Positions 1 to 5,584 of a stretch of 8,431 nt of DNA are shown one piece after another; the stretch's first letter is position 1, and every line of letters begins with the position of its first letter. Source of the DNA: Actinomycetota bacterium (GTDB lineage: Bacteria; Actinomycetota; Humimicrobiia; Humimicrobiales; Humimicrobiaceae); the NCBI GenBank assembly GCA_023475715.1, contig JAMCVO010000655.1:1-8431 (forward strand), written 5' to 3'. Position numbers and translations under genes: made by a program. Below the pieces are notes generated by a model. It was not told the origin of the DNA. It saw only the letters and a list, made by a program, of their open reading frames with translations, and did no database searches.

Positions 1-400
1 CAAATTTTGATACATCAGGAAGATTATAAGAATCTAAATCTTTGGGATTTTTTATTACATGATCAATTTTACTCTCATTTTCAATAACAGTTATAGTATT
101 ACCAAATATATCATTAATAATTTTCTTATCGTGCGATTCTTCAATGCTTGTTAAACCAAAGGTGGGAAAAACAGCAATTAAATCACAATTTATTAATTTT
201 CTGAATTTAAGTTGCTTTTCAAACTCCAACAAGTTCATATCCTCGTACATCCACGAGGCTAGCGCATTTCCATAATCTTTCTTTACTTTTAACCTTAATG
301 CTTCATCTATTATCTTTGGGTGATACATTACATCCCCTTTTGGAACTTTATCTGGAATGATACCATTTAAGGTTTTCAAAACTCTGTCTCTTGAGTTCAT
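1..400 (-). CDS. URO-D superfamily protein, N-terminal part (corrinoid methyltransferase-like), cut by window edge
   Basis: An open frame runs from ATG at 400-398 to the left edge without a stop, giving about 133 residues. The start reads MNSRDRVLKTLNGIIPDKVP, the typical opening of uroporphyrinogen decarboxylase superfamily proteins (consensus-like S-R-E-R-V-L-x-A-L-N...PDRVP). Further on, a D-x-F-G segment (NDIFGN) and a late Y-N-L-PD motif also fit that family. The start is supported by AGGTGA about 10 nt upstream and by an in-frame TAA upstream with no other start codon between. In this family HemE decarboxylates uroporphyrinogen III, while many paralogues (MtaA/CmuA-like) act with corrinoid-dependent methyl transfer. 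The catalytic region is outside the window, so the exact activity cannot be given. It is co-directional with the transporter but 187 bp away, so it may be in the same operon or have its own promoter. Confidence 0.8.
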   Translation of the reverse strand, partial: MNSRDRVLKTLNGIIPDKVPKGDVMYHPKIIDEALRLKVKKDYGNALASWMYEDMNLLEFEKQLKFRKLINCDLIAVFPTFGLTSIEESHDKKIINDIFGNTITVIENESKIDHVIKNPKDLDSYNLPDVSKF

Positions 401-587
401 TATTGAAGCATCACCTGCCCAAACGTTAAAAAGTATTTATACTGTTGGAAACAATTAAAGCCTAGAAAAATTAAAGTAAAATTATATTTATAAAAGGTTT
501 GTTTTCTTATTTATTTCTATAATCTATTTTTAATATCCTTAAATTTACAATAATATAATTATTTAGGATTTATAAATTTTATTAATT
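401..587. other. Intergenic spacer between permease and URO-D gene
   Basis: This 187-bp AT-rich gap lies downstream of the permease and upstream of the URO-D-type gene, both on the minus strand. The only secondary structure seen is a weak bulged stem (ATCCTTAAAT at 535-544 against ATTTAGGAT at 561-569), with no GC-rich stem and no clear T-tract. I see no convincing terminator and no promoter I would commit to. Read-through from the transporter operon is therefore possible. Confidence 0.5.
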
Positions 588-1574
588 TTATAAAGCTTGC
601 CTTGATTTTAGCCTGTCAAGAGTTAAGGCAAAAAGCAGTACAGCCCCACTTGTTACTAATTGATAAAAAGTAGATATATTCATCAATACCATCGCATTAT
701 TTAAAATACCGATAAATAAAGCTCCAAGCAGAGTCCTGGCAATTAATCCTTTACCTCCGGAAATACTGGTTCCGCCAATTACAACTGCAGTGATTATTCC
801 AAATTCCATTCCGTCTGCCATTCCACCCTGAACAGAACCCAATCTTGAAGTCATTATTATTCCCCCTATTGATGAAGTTAATCCACCGATCAGAAATAAA
901 ACCATCTTAATGCGATTTGACTTTACCCCTGACAATAAGCTGACTCTTTCATTGCTCCCGATTGCATAAGTGTACAGACCCAATTTCGTATACTTGAAAA
1001 TAACTATAAAGATTGCATATAAAACTAGCATTATAATAACCGGCATTGGTATTTTTAATAAATACCCGCGCCCGATAAATTTATATGCATCAGTTATCTG
1101 ATCACCATAAATGGAATAACCTTTAGTATAAATATAGCTTAATCCTCTATATATAGATAGAGTTGCCAGTGTTGCAATAAATGCAGGAATTTTAACATAA
1201 ATCGTAAAAAATGAATTAACGAGACCGCATAAGATGCCTGTTAACATTCCGCAAATAATCGCAATTACTGGATTTATATTAAAATCTACTATTAGACCTA
1301 TAGTAACAACACCGGAAATTGCCATTGTTGAAGCCATTGAAATATCTATATTACCAGATAACATCATAATAGTGGTACCTATTGCTACTATAGCAATAAT
1401 AGATGTAGCCCTTAATATATTCATCTGATTATCGAAAGTCAGAAATTTATCATTTGCAAAACTAAAAATAATAAAAAGAACGATAAATGCTATAGGGACC
1501 CCATAAACTTCCCAAAAATTTTTCTTAAACCTTACTCTTTTTACAGTTGAATCCATGCTTCTAATCATGTTCAT
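588..1574 (-). CDS. Sugar ABC transporter permease, RbsC/BPD_transp_2 family
   Basis: This is the integral membrane subunit of a ribose/galactose-type importer. It is 328 residues long, normal for the family, and very hydrophobic, with about 8-10 predicted membrane segments; the first is around residues 25-40. Family landmarks are GNIDISMASTMAISG (74-88, the GxDLSVGS-like loop), IPAFIATLATLSIYRGL (129-145), YAIGSNERVSLLSGV (203-217) and FGIITAVVIGGTSISGGKG (258-276, the cytoplasmic EAA-like coupling region). Only one permease gene is present, so it should act as a homodimer. The ATG at 1574-1572 overlaps the end of the ATPase gene by 14 bp. A run of six G's 8 nt upstream, inside the ATPase gene, serves as ribosome binding site and suggests translational coupling. 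Substrate specificity cannot be read from the permease. Confidence 0.93.
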   Translation of the reverse strand: MNMIRSMDSTVKRVRFKKNFWEVYGVPIAFIVLFIIFSFANDKFLTFDNQMNILRATSIIAIVAIGTTIMMLSGNIDISMASTMAISGVVTIGLIVDFNINPVIAIICGMLTGILCGLVNSFFTIYVKIPAFIATLATLSIYRGLSYIYTKGYSIYGDQITDAYKFIGRGYLLKIPMPVIIMLVLYAIFIVIFKYTKLGLYTYAIGSNERVSLLSGVKSNRIKMVLFLIGGLTSSIGGIIMTSRLGSVQGGMADGMEFGIITAVVIGGTSISGGKGLIARTLLGALFIGILNNAMVLMNISTFYQLVTSGAVLLFALTLDRLKSRQAL

Positions 1575-3078
1575 TAGATTTACCCCCCACTGAATAGCTT
1601 ATGATTTCTTCCTGATTAAATTCTCCGGAAATTTCTTTAATAATTTTCCCACCCCTCATAATTAATATTCTATCGCTTATTTTCATAAGTTCCGGCAATT
1701 CAGATGAAATGATAATTATTGATTTACCTTCATTGGCAAGTTTATTAATTATGTCTAATATTTCATTTTTGGTTCCCACATCAATGCCTACAAGCGGCTC
1801 GTCCAGCATTAAAATACTGCAATTGGCTGCAAGTAATTTAGCCAAAACAACTTTTTGTTGATTTCCCCCGCTTAAATAAATTACTTCCTGATCTGATGAT
1901 GGAGTTTTTATACTTAATAAATCTATATATTTTTTAGTTGCTTTTGCGCCAGCTCTCTGTTTTAAAAATCCTAATTTCGACTCTATACCATATAGAATAA
2001 ACGGGATATTTTTAGATATTGGTAAATTTAGAAACAGTCCTTCTGATTTTTTGTCTTCCGGTAAAAATCCTACCCCGTTTGAAATAGATTTTGCCGCATC
2101 ACTATCCCCTACTTCTTTAGAATCTAATAATACTTCCCCTGATATTTTATCCCGTCCTGTAAAAATTGATTTAAACAACTCTGTTCTCTTTGAACCCATA
2201 GCACCATAAATTCCTAAAACTTCTCCATGTTTTAATTCAAAGCTTGCGTCTTTGACTCCGGTTGAAGTATTGTAATTATTAACTAATAAAACTTTCTTAT
2301 CACTGTGTATTTCTCTGAATCTGTTAGTCTTAATTTTAACGATATCTTTGCCCACCATTTTTTTAATTACTTCATCCCTTACTTCTTGGCCATCAACAAC
2401 CTTTAGGGTATCTACTACCCGACCATCTCTTAAAATTGTAACATCATCACAGATCTTAAAAATTTCATCCAGGTGATGAGATATATAAATAATGGAGACA
2501 CCGCCCTGTTTAATTTTTTTAATAATTTTAAATAAATTTTCAATCTCTTTATCTGATAAGGCTGAGGTAGGCTCATCCATAAGAACAATTTTTGCATTTC
2601 TGTTTACTGCTTTTGCTATTTCCAGCTGCTGTTTATCGGAAATTGACAAACTTTCGACTTTTTTTGCTACATCAAGAATAATACCCAAATTGTTTAAAAC
2701 TGCTTTGGCTTCTTTATTCATTCTTTTAAAATTAATAAAACCAAAACTTGTAAATTTTTCTTCTTCTCCAAAAAACAAATCCTGCGCTATAGTCAAATCA
2801 TCAATCACACTTAATTCCTGATAGATTGTAGATATGCCAGCTTTAAGGCTGTCTAAAGGATTATTAAATTTAGTTTCAATGCCATTAATAATGATTTTTC
2901 CGCTATCAGCCTTGTAAACACCGGATAATATTTTTATCATAGTTGATTTACCTGCCCCATTTTCTCCTACCAGGGCATGAACGCTATTTGCTTTAATCTT
3001 AAGGTCTACATCCTTTAAAGCTTGAACTCCCGGAAAAGCTTTGCTTATGTTTTTTAATTCTAAAATGCTATCATCCAT
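1561..3078 (-). CDS. Sugar ABC transporter ATP-binding protein, RbsA/MglA type with two NBDs
   Basis: This is the energising subunit of the importer. Its 505 residues and two nucleotide-binding domains match the RbsA/MglA/XylG family. NBD1 has Walker A GENGAGKST (38-46), a Q-loop in IYQELS (85-90), signature LSISDKQQ (144-151, Ser in place of the usual Gly), Walker B IVLMDEPTSAL (164-174) and His in YISHHLDE (198-205). NBD2 has the degenerate P-loop expected of this family, GAMGSKRTE (292-300), with a Lys where GxGR is usual. It also has an intact LSGGNQQKV signature (402-410) and Walker B ILMLDEPLVGIDVGTK (422-437), and its switch region reads SSELPEL without His. By family precedent NBD1 would be the catalytic site, which is an inference here. 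The start at 3078-3076 has AAGGA about 10 nt upstream. It follows the binding-protein gene by 88 bp containing a strong hairpin. Confidence 0.95.
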   Translation of the reverse strand: MDDSILELKNISKAFPGVQALKDVDLKIKANSVHALVGENGAGKSTMIKILSGVYKADSGKIIINGIETKFNNPLDSLKAGISTIYQELSVIDDLTIAQDLFFGEEEKFTSFGFINFKRMNKEAKAVLNNLGIILDVAKKVESLSISDKQQLEIAKAVNRNAKIVLMDEPTSALSDKEIENLFKIIKKIKQGGVSIIYISHHLDEIFKICDDVTILRDGRVVDTLKVVDGQEVRDEVIKKMVGKDIVKIKTNRFREIHSDKKVLLVNNYNTSTGVKDASFELKHGEVLGIYGAMGSKRTELFKSIFTGRDKISGEVLLDSKEVGDSDAAKSISNGVGFLPEDKKSEGLFLNLPISKNIPFILYGIESKLGFLKQRAGAKATKKYIDLLSIKTPSSDQEVIYLSGGNQQKVVLAKLLAANCSILMLDEPLVGIDVGTKNEILDIINKLANEGKSIIIISSELPELMKISDRILIMRGGKIIKEISGEFNQEEIISYSVGGKSNEHD

Positions 3079-3109
3079 ATTTATTTTTCCTTTTTAAAGT
3101 ACTTAGTTA

Positions 3110-3146
3110 AAGTAACAGGAGATATTTTAAATATCTCCTGTTACTT
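3110..3146 (-). repeat. Perfect inverted repeat between binding-protein and ATPase genes
   Basis: The arm AAGTAACAGGAGATATTT (3110-3127) is mirrored exactly by 3129-3146 around a single central base, so the RNA can form a stem of about 16 bp with a tiny loop. On the operon strand it is followed by TAACTAAG rather than a U-tract, so it does not look like a standard intrinsic terminator. On the opposite strand it is followed by ATTTTTAA, a poor T-run. In many ABC operons a hairpin placed here protects the binding-protein mRNA or partly ends transcription so that binding protein exceeds membrane subunits. That role is inferred from position. Confidence 0.85.
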
Positions 3147-3166
3147 ATTTTTAACATACCTTATTT

Positions 3167-4249
3167 TTATTCCTTTATTGGGCCAAAGGAGAGCTTATAA
3201 TCTCTAAAAGCAGCAACGTTATCCTTTGTAAGTACAGTAGAACCAATATATATATTTTTATCTACTTTCTCACCATTATAGAGCTTAATAGCTACTTCCA
3301 CCATCTGCACACCTGTTGCTTCAGGGCTTACGGAAAGTGAAGTTAAAAGTTTTCCCTGTTCTACTAAATCAAGTGTTCTGAACTGATCTCCAAGGCCGCA
3401 TACATAAACATCTTCATTGACCACTTTCCCTGCAGCTTCAATAGCAGCAATCGCACCGTAGTCTCCGGGATCATTAGAAGTCAATACAACATTAATATCT
3501 GGGTTAGCCTGTAACATGGTTTCAAGGGTTTGCAAAGCAGTATCCTCATCAAAAGCATCGGCACGGGCAACAATCTCAGCATCCGGGAAATGCTTCGTAA
3601 ATCCATCTATGACACCCTGTACTCTCTGAACTAATCCCTCACCCAAGACATCAGCGGCCAAAACAGCAATCTTGACTGTTTTTCCTTCCAAAACTCCCAT
3701 TTCTACTAATTTTGCGCCAAAAGCATCGCCGCCAGTTAATCCAAATTGATATTCCGGAAGTCCAATATAAACATCGGCACCTTTAAAAGATGAAACATGA
3801 GATATAACCGGAACATTTTTGGCATGTGCCTCATTTACTGCAGCTTCCACCGCAACCGGATCAAGGCTGGTTATAACCAATACCTGAGAGCCGGCTGTTA
3901 ATAGATTTGAAAGTCCGGTTACCTGAGCATCAAGATCTAACTGCGGGTCGTCTAACAGTAATTCTATATTATTTGCTTTACTTTCGTTCTGCATTCCCAA
4001 TATTACTCTTTGAAAATATTCGAAGTAAGAAGATAACATGCTATAGCCAATTTTAGATAAAGTTGGCCCTGCTGCTGTCGTTTCAGCTGCTGTAGTAGCT
4101 GCTGCGGTAGTTTCTGCTGCTGTGGTAGCCGCTGCTGTAGTTTCTGCTGCTGTGGTTTCAGTTGTTGCAGTTTTGCAACCAACAAATGAAAAGAATACCA
4201 CTAGCACTATTATAAGAATTAATGATATTTTTGGAATAATTCCTCTCAT
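3167..4249 (-). CDS. Sugar ABC transporter substrate-binding lipoprotein, Peripla_BP_4/RbsB-like
   Basis: This is the extracytoplasmic receptor of the importer, 360 residues. The N-terminus is a lipoprotein signal peptide: basic MRGIIPK, a hydrophobic core (residues 8-22) and lipobox FVGC with the lipidated Cys at 25. Residues 27-61 form a low-complexity Thr/Ala/Glu tether built from decapeptides TTAAETTAAA. The ligand-binding fold starts near residue 64 (LSKIGYSM) and has RbsB-like landmarks: QVLVITSLDPVA (122-133), NVPVISHVS (145-153), ADVYIGLPEYQFG (158-170), INVVLTSNDPGDYGAIAAI (252-270) and VYVCGLGDQF (281-290). It belongs to the pentose/hexose-binding class, but the ligand is not readable. 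The start is fixed by a very strong AAGGAGGAGG site (4258-4267) 8 nt upstream of the ATG. It is the first gene of the transporter operon and is divergent from the regulator. Confidence 0.93.
   Translation of the reverse strand: MRGIIPKISLILIIVLVVFFSFVGCKTATTETTAAETTAAATTAAETTAAATTAAETTAAGPTLSKIGYSMLSSYFEYFQRVILGMQNESKANNIELLLDDPQLDLDAQVTGLSNLLTAGSQVLVITSLDPVAVEAAVNEAHAKNVPVISHVSSFKGADVYIGLPEYQFGLTGGDAFGAKLVEMGVLEGKTVKIAVLAADVLGEGLVQRVQGVIDGFTKHFPDAEIVARADAFDEDTALQTLETMLQANPDINVVLTSNDPGDYGAIAAIEAAGKVVNEDVYVCGLGDQFRTLDLVEQGKLLTSLSVSPEATGVQMVEVAIKLYNGEKVDKNIYIGSTVLTKDNVAAFRDYKLSFGPIKE
4067..4156 (-). repeat. Three 30-bp tandem repeats coding for TTAAETTAAA linker
   Basis: Three consecutive 30-bp units inside the binding-protein gene encode TTAAETTAAA, TTAAETTAAA and TTAAETTAAG (residues 32-61), right after the lipidated Cys25. 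At the protein level the period is five residues with Glu and Ala alternating in the fifth place. The DNA units differ at third positions (GCT, GCG, GCC, GCA variants), so the copies are not freshly duplicated. Such Thr/Ala tethers are known between the lipid anchor and the receptor domain of some lipoproteins. Copy number could vary between strains. Confidence 0.9.
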
Positions 4250-4256
4250 TTTAAAT

Positions 4257-4267
4257 TCCTCCTCCTT
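4257..4267 (-). promoter_or_regulatory. Strong Shine-Dalgarno site of the binding-protein gene
   Basis: On the minus strand the sequence AAGGAGGAGGA lies 7-8 nt before ATG at 4249-4247. This is the best ribosome binding site of the annotated genes here and fits high expression of the receptor relative to the ATPase and permease. Confidence 0.9.
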
Positions 4268-4301
4268 AATACAATTCTTTTACAAAATTCGATAAATTTT
4301 C

Positions 4302-4364
4302 TTAAGATTTGTCTCTAAAAATAAATATTTATAAAAATTGATTTTCCTGATAAACAAATCTTAA
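4302..4364. repeat. 11-bp perfect inverted repeat in transporter leader
   Basis: TTAAGATTTGT (4302-4312) is matched exactly by its reverse complement ACAAATCTTAA (4354-4364), separated by 41 bp. The arm centres are 52 bp apart, close to five turns of B-DNA, so two DNA sites on the same face are possible, as is an RNA stem-loop in the leader. The loop contains a further 12-bp palindrome, ATAAATATTTAT (4321-4332). The role is not known. Confidence 0.75.
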
Positions 4365-4442
4365 TTCAAATATCCATAAAGCACCCCCTCCAAATATTTA
4401 ATTTTTACCATTTAGCTCATATTATTAATATCATCACCTCCC
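4361..4442 (-). promoter_or_regulatory. Leader with two orphan Shine-Dalgarno sites and minimal ORFs
   Basis: On the minus strand, GGGAGGTGAT (4433-4442) closely matches the full anti-SD complement. It is followed 12 nt later by ATG AGC TAA (4420-4412) and directly by a second ATG (4411) opening a 16-codon frame, MVKIKYLEGVLYGYLN, that stops at 4361. Within it, a second G-rich site GGAGGGGG (4384-4391) sits 6 nt before ATG GAT ATT TGA (4377-4366) in another frame. Both G-rich sites stand out from the AT-rich surroundings. They could serve leader-peptide translation that affects the downstream binding-protein gene. Whether any of these is translated is not shown by the sequence. Confidence 0.4.
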
Positions 4443-4463
4443 TAAAACATAAATGTCTACTTT

Positions 4464-4489
4464 AATGCTTTAAATAAATAGAATGCTTT
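4464..4489. repeat. AATGCTTT direct repeats, possible operator
   Basis: AATGCTTT occurs at 4464-4471 and again at 4482-4489, exactly 18 bp apart, at and just downstream of the predicted transporter start point near 4488. A related TTAATGC followed by AAATAAAT lies at 4586-4599. Several DeoR-family repressors bind short directly repeated sites, so this is a reasonable operator candidate for the adjacent regulator. Chance is possible in such AT-rich DNA. Confidence 0.4.
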
Positions 4490-4491
4490 TT

Positions 4492-4506
4492 TTATGTATA
4501 ACATAA
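4492..4506. promoter_or_regulatory. 15-bp palindrome over the -10 of the transporter promoter, possible operator
   Basis: TTATGT-ATA-ACATAA has perfect 6-bp arms around a 3-bp centre and covers the predicted -10 hexamer (4495-4500) of the minus-strand promoter. A bound protein here would block RNA polymerase, so it is a candidate repressor site. No protein is assigned to it from sequence alone. Confidence 0.4.
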
Positions 4507-4523
4507 TTTTCTATAATTTTCAA
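4495..4523 (-). promoter_or_regulatory. Candidate sigma-70-type promoter for transporter operon
   Basis: Reading the minus strand, TTGAAA (4523-4518, 5 of 6 to the -35 consensus) is followed after exactly 17 bp by TATACA (4500-4495, 4 of 6 to the -10). The start point would be near 4488, about 240 nt before the binding-protein ATG. An alternative is TTGCAT (4594-4589) with a 17-bp spacer to CATAAT (4571-4566), which would lengthen the leader further. AT-rich DNA produces such matches often, so confidence is moderate. Confidence 0.4.
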
Positions 4524-4637
4524 TAACTTTTGAAAATTTATTAATATTTTTGTATTACTACAATAATTATGATATAAATAAAAAGTTAATGCAAATAAAT
4601 GAAGAAAATAAATTATGGAAAAAGAAAAAAATAAATA

Positions 4638-4675
4638 TTGCAAATATAAATTAATAATATAAAATTTTATATAAT
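4638..4675 (+). promoter_or_regulatory. Candidate promoter for the DeoR-family regulator
   Basis: TTGCAA (4638-4643) is followed after 16 bp by TAAAAT (4660-4665). An exact TATAAT also lies at 4670-4675 but has no good -35 at standard spacing. Either would give a short leader of about 26-36 nt before ATG 4708. The leader has no Shine-Dalgarno sequence, which agrees with weak translation of a regulator. Confidence 0.3.
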
Positions 4676-4707
4676 TACCATACAAATAATTAAATTTATA
4701 TTAAAAA

Positions 4708-5469
4708 ATGATACAGGAAGAAAAAAGAGAATATATATTAAATCAATTAGGCAGTGGTAAAATATTAAGGGTAAAAGATCTGGCAAAAGAACTTGATTGC
4801 ACTGAAGCAACAATAAGAAATATAGTTAATGATCTCGCAAAAAAGAAATTAGTTAAAAGAGTTCACGGCGGAGTGCTTTGTGAGGACAAAATAGTTATTG
4901 AATTAAATCAGAATATTGTAAAAACTAAAAATATTGAAGATAAGAATTATATTGCAGATATAGCCATAGATCTTATAGATGATAATTCAACAATAATCCT
5001 GGATTCAGGTACCACTAATTTAATATTTTCTCAAAAAATTATTGAGAGTAAAAAATTTAATAACCTGAATATAATAACAAATTCTATAAAAATTGCTAAT
5101 TTCTTAGTAAATAACAGCAATTATAATGTATTAATTTTAGGAGGCCCGATAAGAAAGCTTACTTATACTACAACTAATTATAGTGAAACAATAAAAACTC
5201 TGAAAGCTAATAAATTATTTTTAAATGTTGGAGCAGTATCAATTAAAAATGGACTTACTGAGCCTAATATTCAAGAATCTGAATCAAAAAGAGTTCTACT
5301 GGAAATTGCAGATGAAATTATTCTTCTGGCTGATAGTTCTAAAATCGACAAAGTGGCATTATCAGTAGTATGTCCATTTGATAAGATAGACAAATTCATA
5401 ACAGATAAAAGAATAAGTGAAGATTTTATAAGAGAAGCTCAACTTTTAGGAGTAGAAGTTTTATGCTGA
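4708..5469 (+). CDS. DeoR-family transcriptional regulator of sugar metabolism
   Basis: This is a 253-residue protein of normal length for the DeoR/GlpR family. Residues 3-57 form the N-terminal winged helix-turn-helix: REYILNQLGSGKI, then VKDLAKELDCTEATIR and the wing RVHGG (51-55). The recognition helix reads TIRNIV where the family usually has TIRRDL. Residues about 77-230 form the sugar-phosphate sensing domain (DeoRC/isomerase-like fold), with ILDSGTTN (97-104), NIITNS (121-126), ILGGPIRK (143-150), NVGAVSIKNGLTE (173-185) and LLADSSKID (206-214). Family members are usually repressors released by a phosphorylated sugar. It lies divergent from the transporter and tail-to-tail with the amidohydrolase/kinase operon, so it is the likely local regulator, and the effector would be the product of the FGGY kinase (inference). 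ATG 4708 has no evident Shine-Dalgarno site, but there is no better start. Confidence 0.92.
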   Translation: MIQEEKREYILNQLGSGKILRVKDLAKELDCTEATIRNIVNDLAKKKLVKRVHGGVLCEDKIVIELNQNIVKTKNIEDKNYIADIAIDLIDDNSTIILDSGTTNLIFSQKIIESKKFNNLNIITNSIKIANFLVNNSNYNVLILGGPIRKLTYTTTNYSETIKTLKANKLFLNVGAVSIKNGLTEPNIQESESKRVLLEIADEIILLADSSKIDKVALSVVCPFDKIDKFITDKRISEDFIREAQLLGVEVLC

Positions 5470-5475
5470 CGTTAT

Positions 5476-5504
5476 TTACTGGGAGTTGTTATAAATCCCA
5501 GTAA
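5476..5504. terminator. Hairpin between convergent genes, possible two-way terminator
   Basis: TTACTGGGA (5476-5484) pairs perfectly with TCCCAGTAA (5496-5504) around an 11-nt loop, 6 bp after the regulator's stop codon. It also lies downstream of the amidohydrolase gene on the opposite strand. No T-tract follows on either strand, so it is not a textbook intrinsic terminator, but its position between tail-to-tail genes suggests it ends transcription or protects the 3' ends. Confidence 0.45.
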
Positions 5505-5584
5505 CTCTAATTACCCATATTAATATTAAACACTTTTAGCCATGCAAAATCAACAATAATGTCCTTTAAAACCTGGATTGATTG

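Larger units (their letters stand above)
4250..4707. other. Divergent control region between transporter operon and DeoR regulator
   Basis: This 458-bp stretch has no credible long gene. It is extremely AT-rich except for short G-runs on the minus strand. It holds, from right to left on the transporter strand, a promoter-like element (4495-4523), a 15-bp palindrome over its -10 (4492-4506), a pair of AATGCTTT direct repeats (4464-4489), two orphan Shine-Dalgarno sites with very short reading frames (4361-4442) and an 11-bp inverted repeat (4302-4364). A promoter-like element for the regulator lies at 4638-4675. If the minus-strand promoter is right, the transporter mRNA has a leader of about 240 nt, long for a bacterium and room enough for RNA-based control. 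I do not recognise a known riboswitch class in it. Confidence 0.7.

Noticed and set aside
535..569. Stem downstream of the permease as an intrinsic terminator
   Set aside because: The stem is short, almost only A-T pairs, has a bulge and a 16-nt loop, and lacks a clear U-tract.
2492..2821. 109-residue plus-strand ORF inside the ATPase gene
   Set aside because: It is a frame shadow of a gene with intact Walker motifs, and the protein is low-complexity Ser/Leu/Phe without a recognisable domain.
4003..4185. 60-residue Gln/Leu-rich ORF on the minus strand
   Set aside because: It is the TTAAE repeat of the binding-protein gene read in another frame.
4470..4685. 71-residue minus-strand ORF rich in Phe, Tyr, Ile and Leu in the divergent intergenic region
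   Set aside because: Its composition is what T-rich DNA gives by chance, it has no ribosome site and no recognisable motif, and it spans the predicted promoters.
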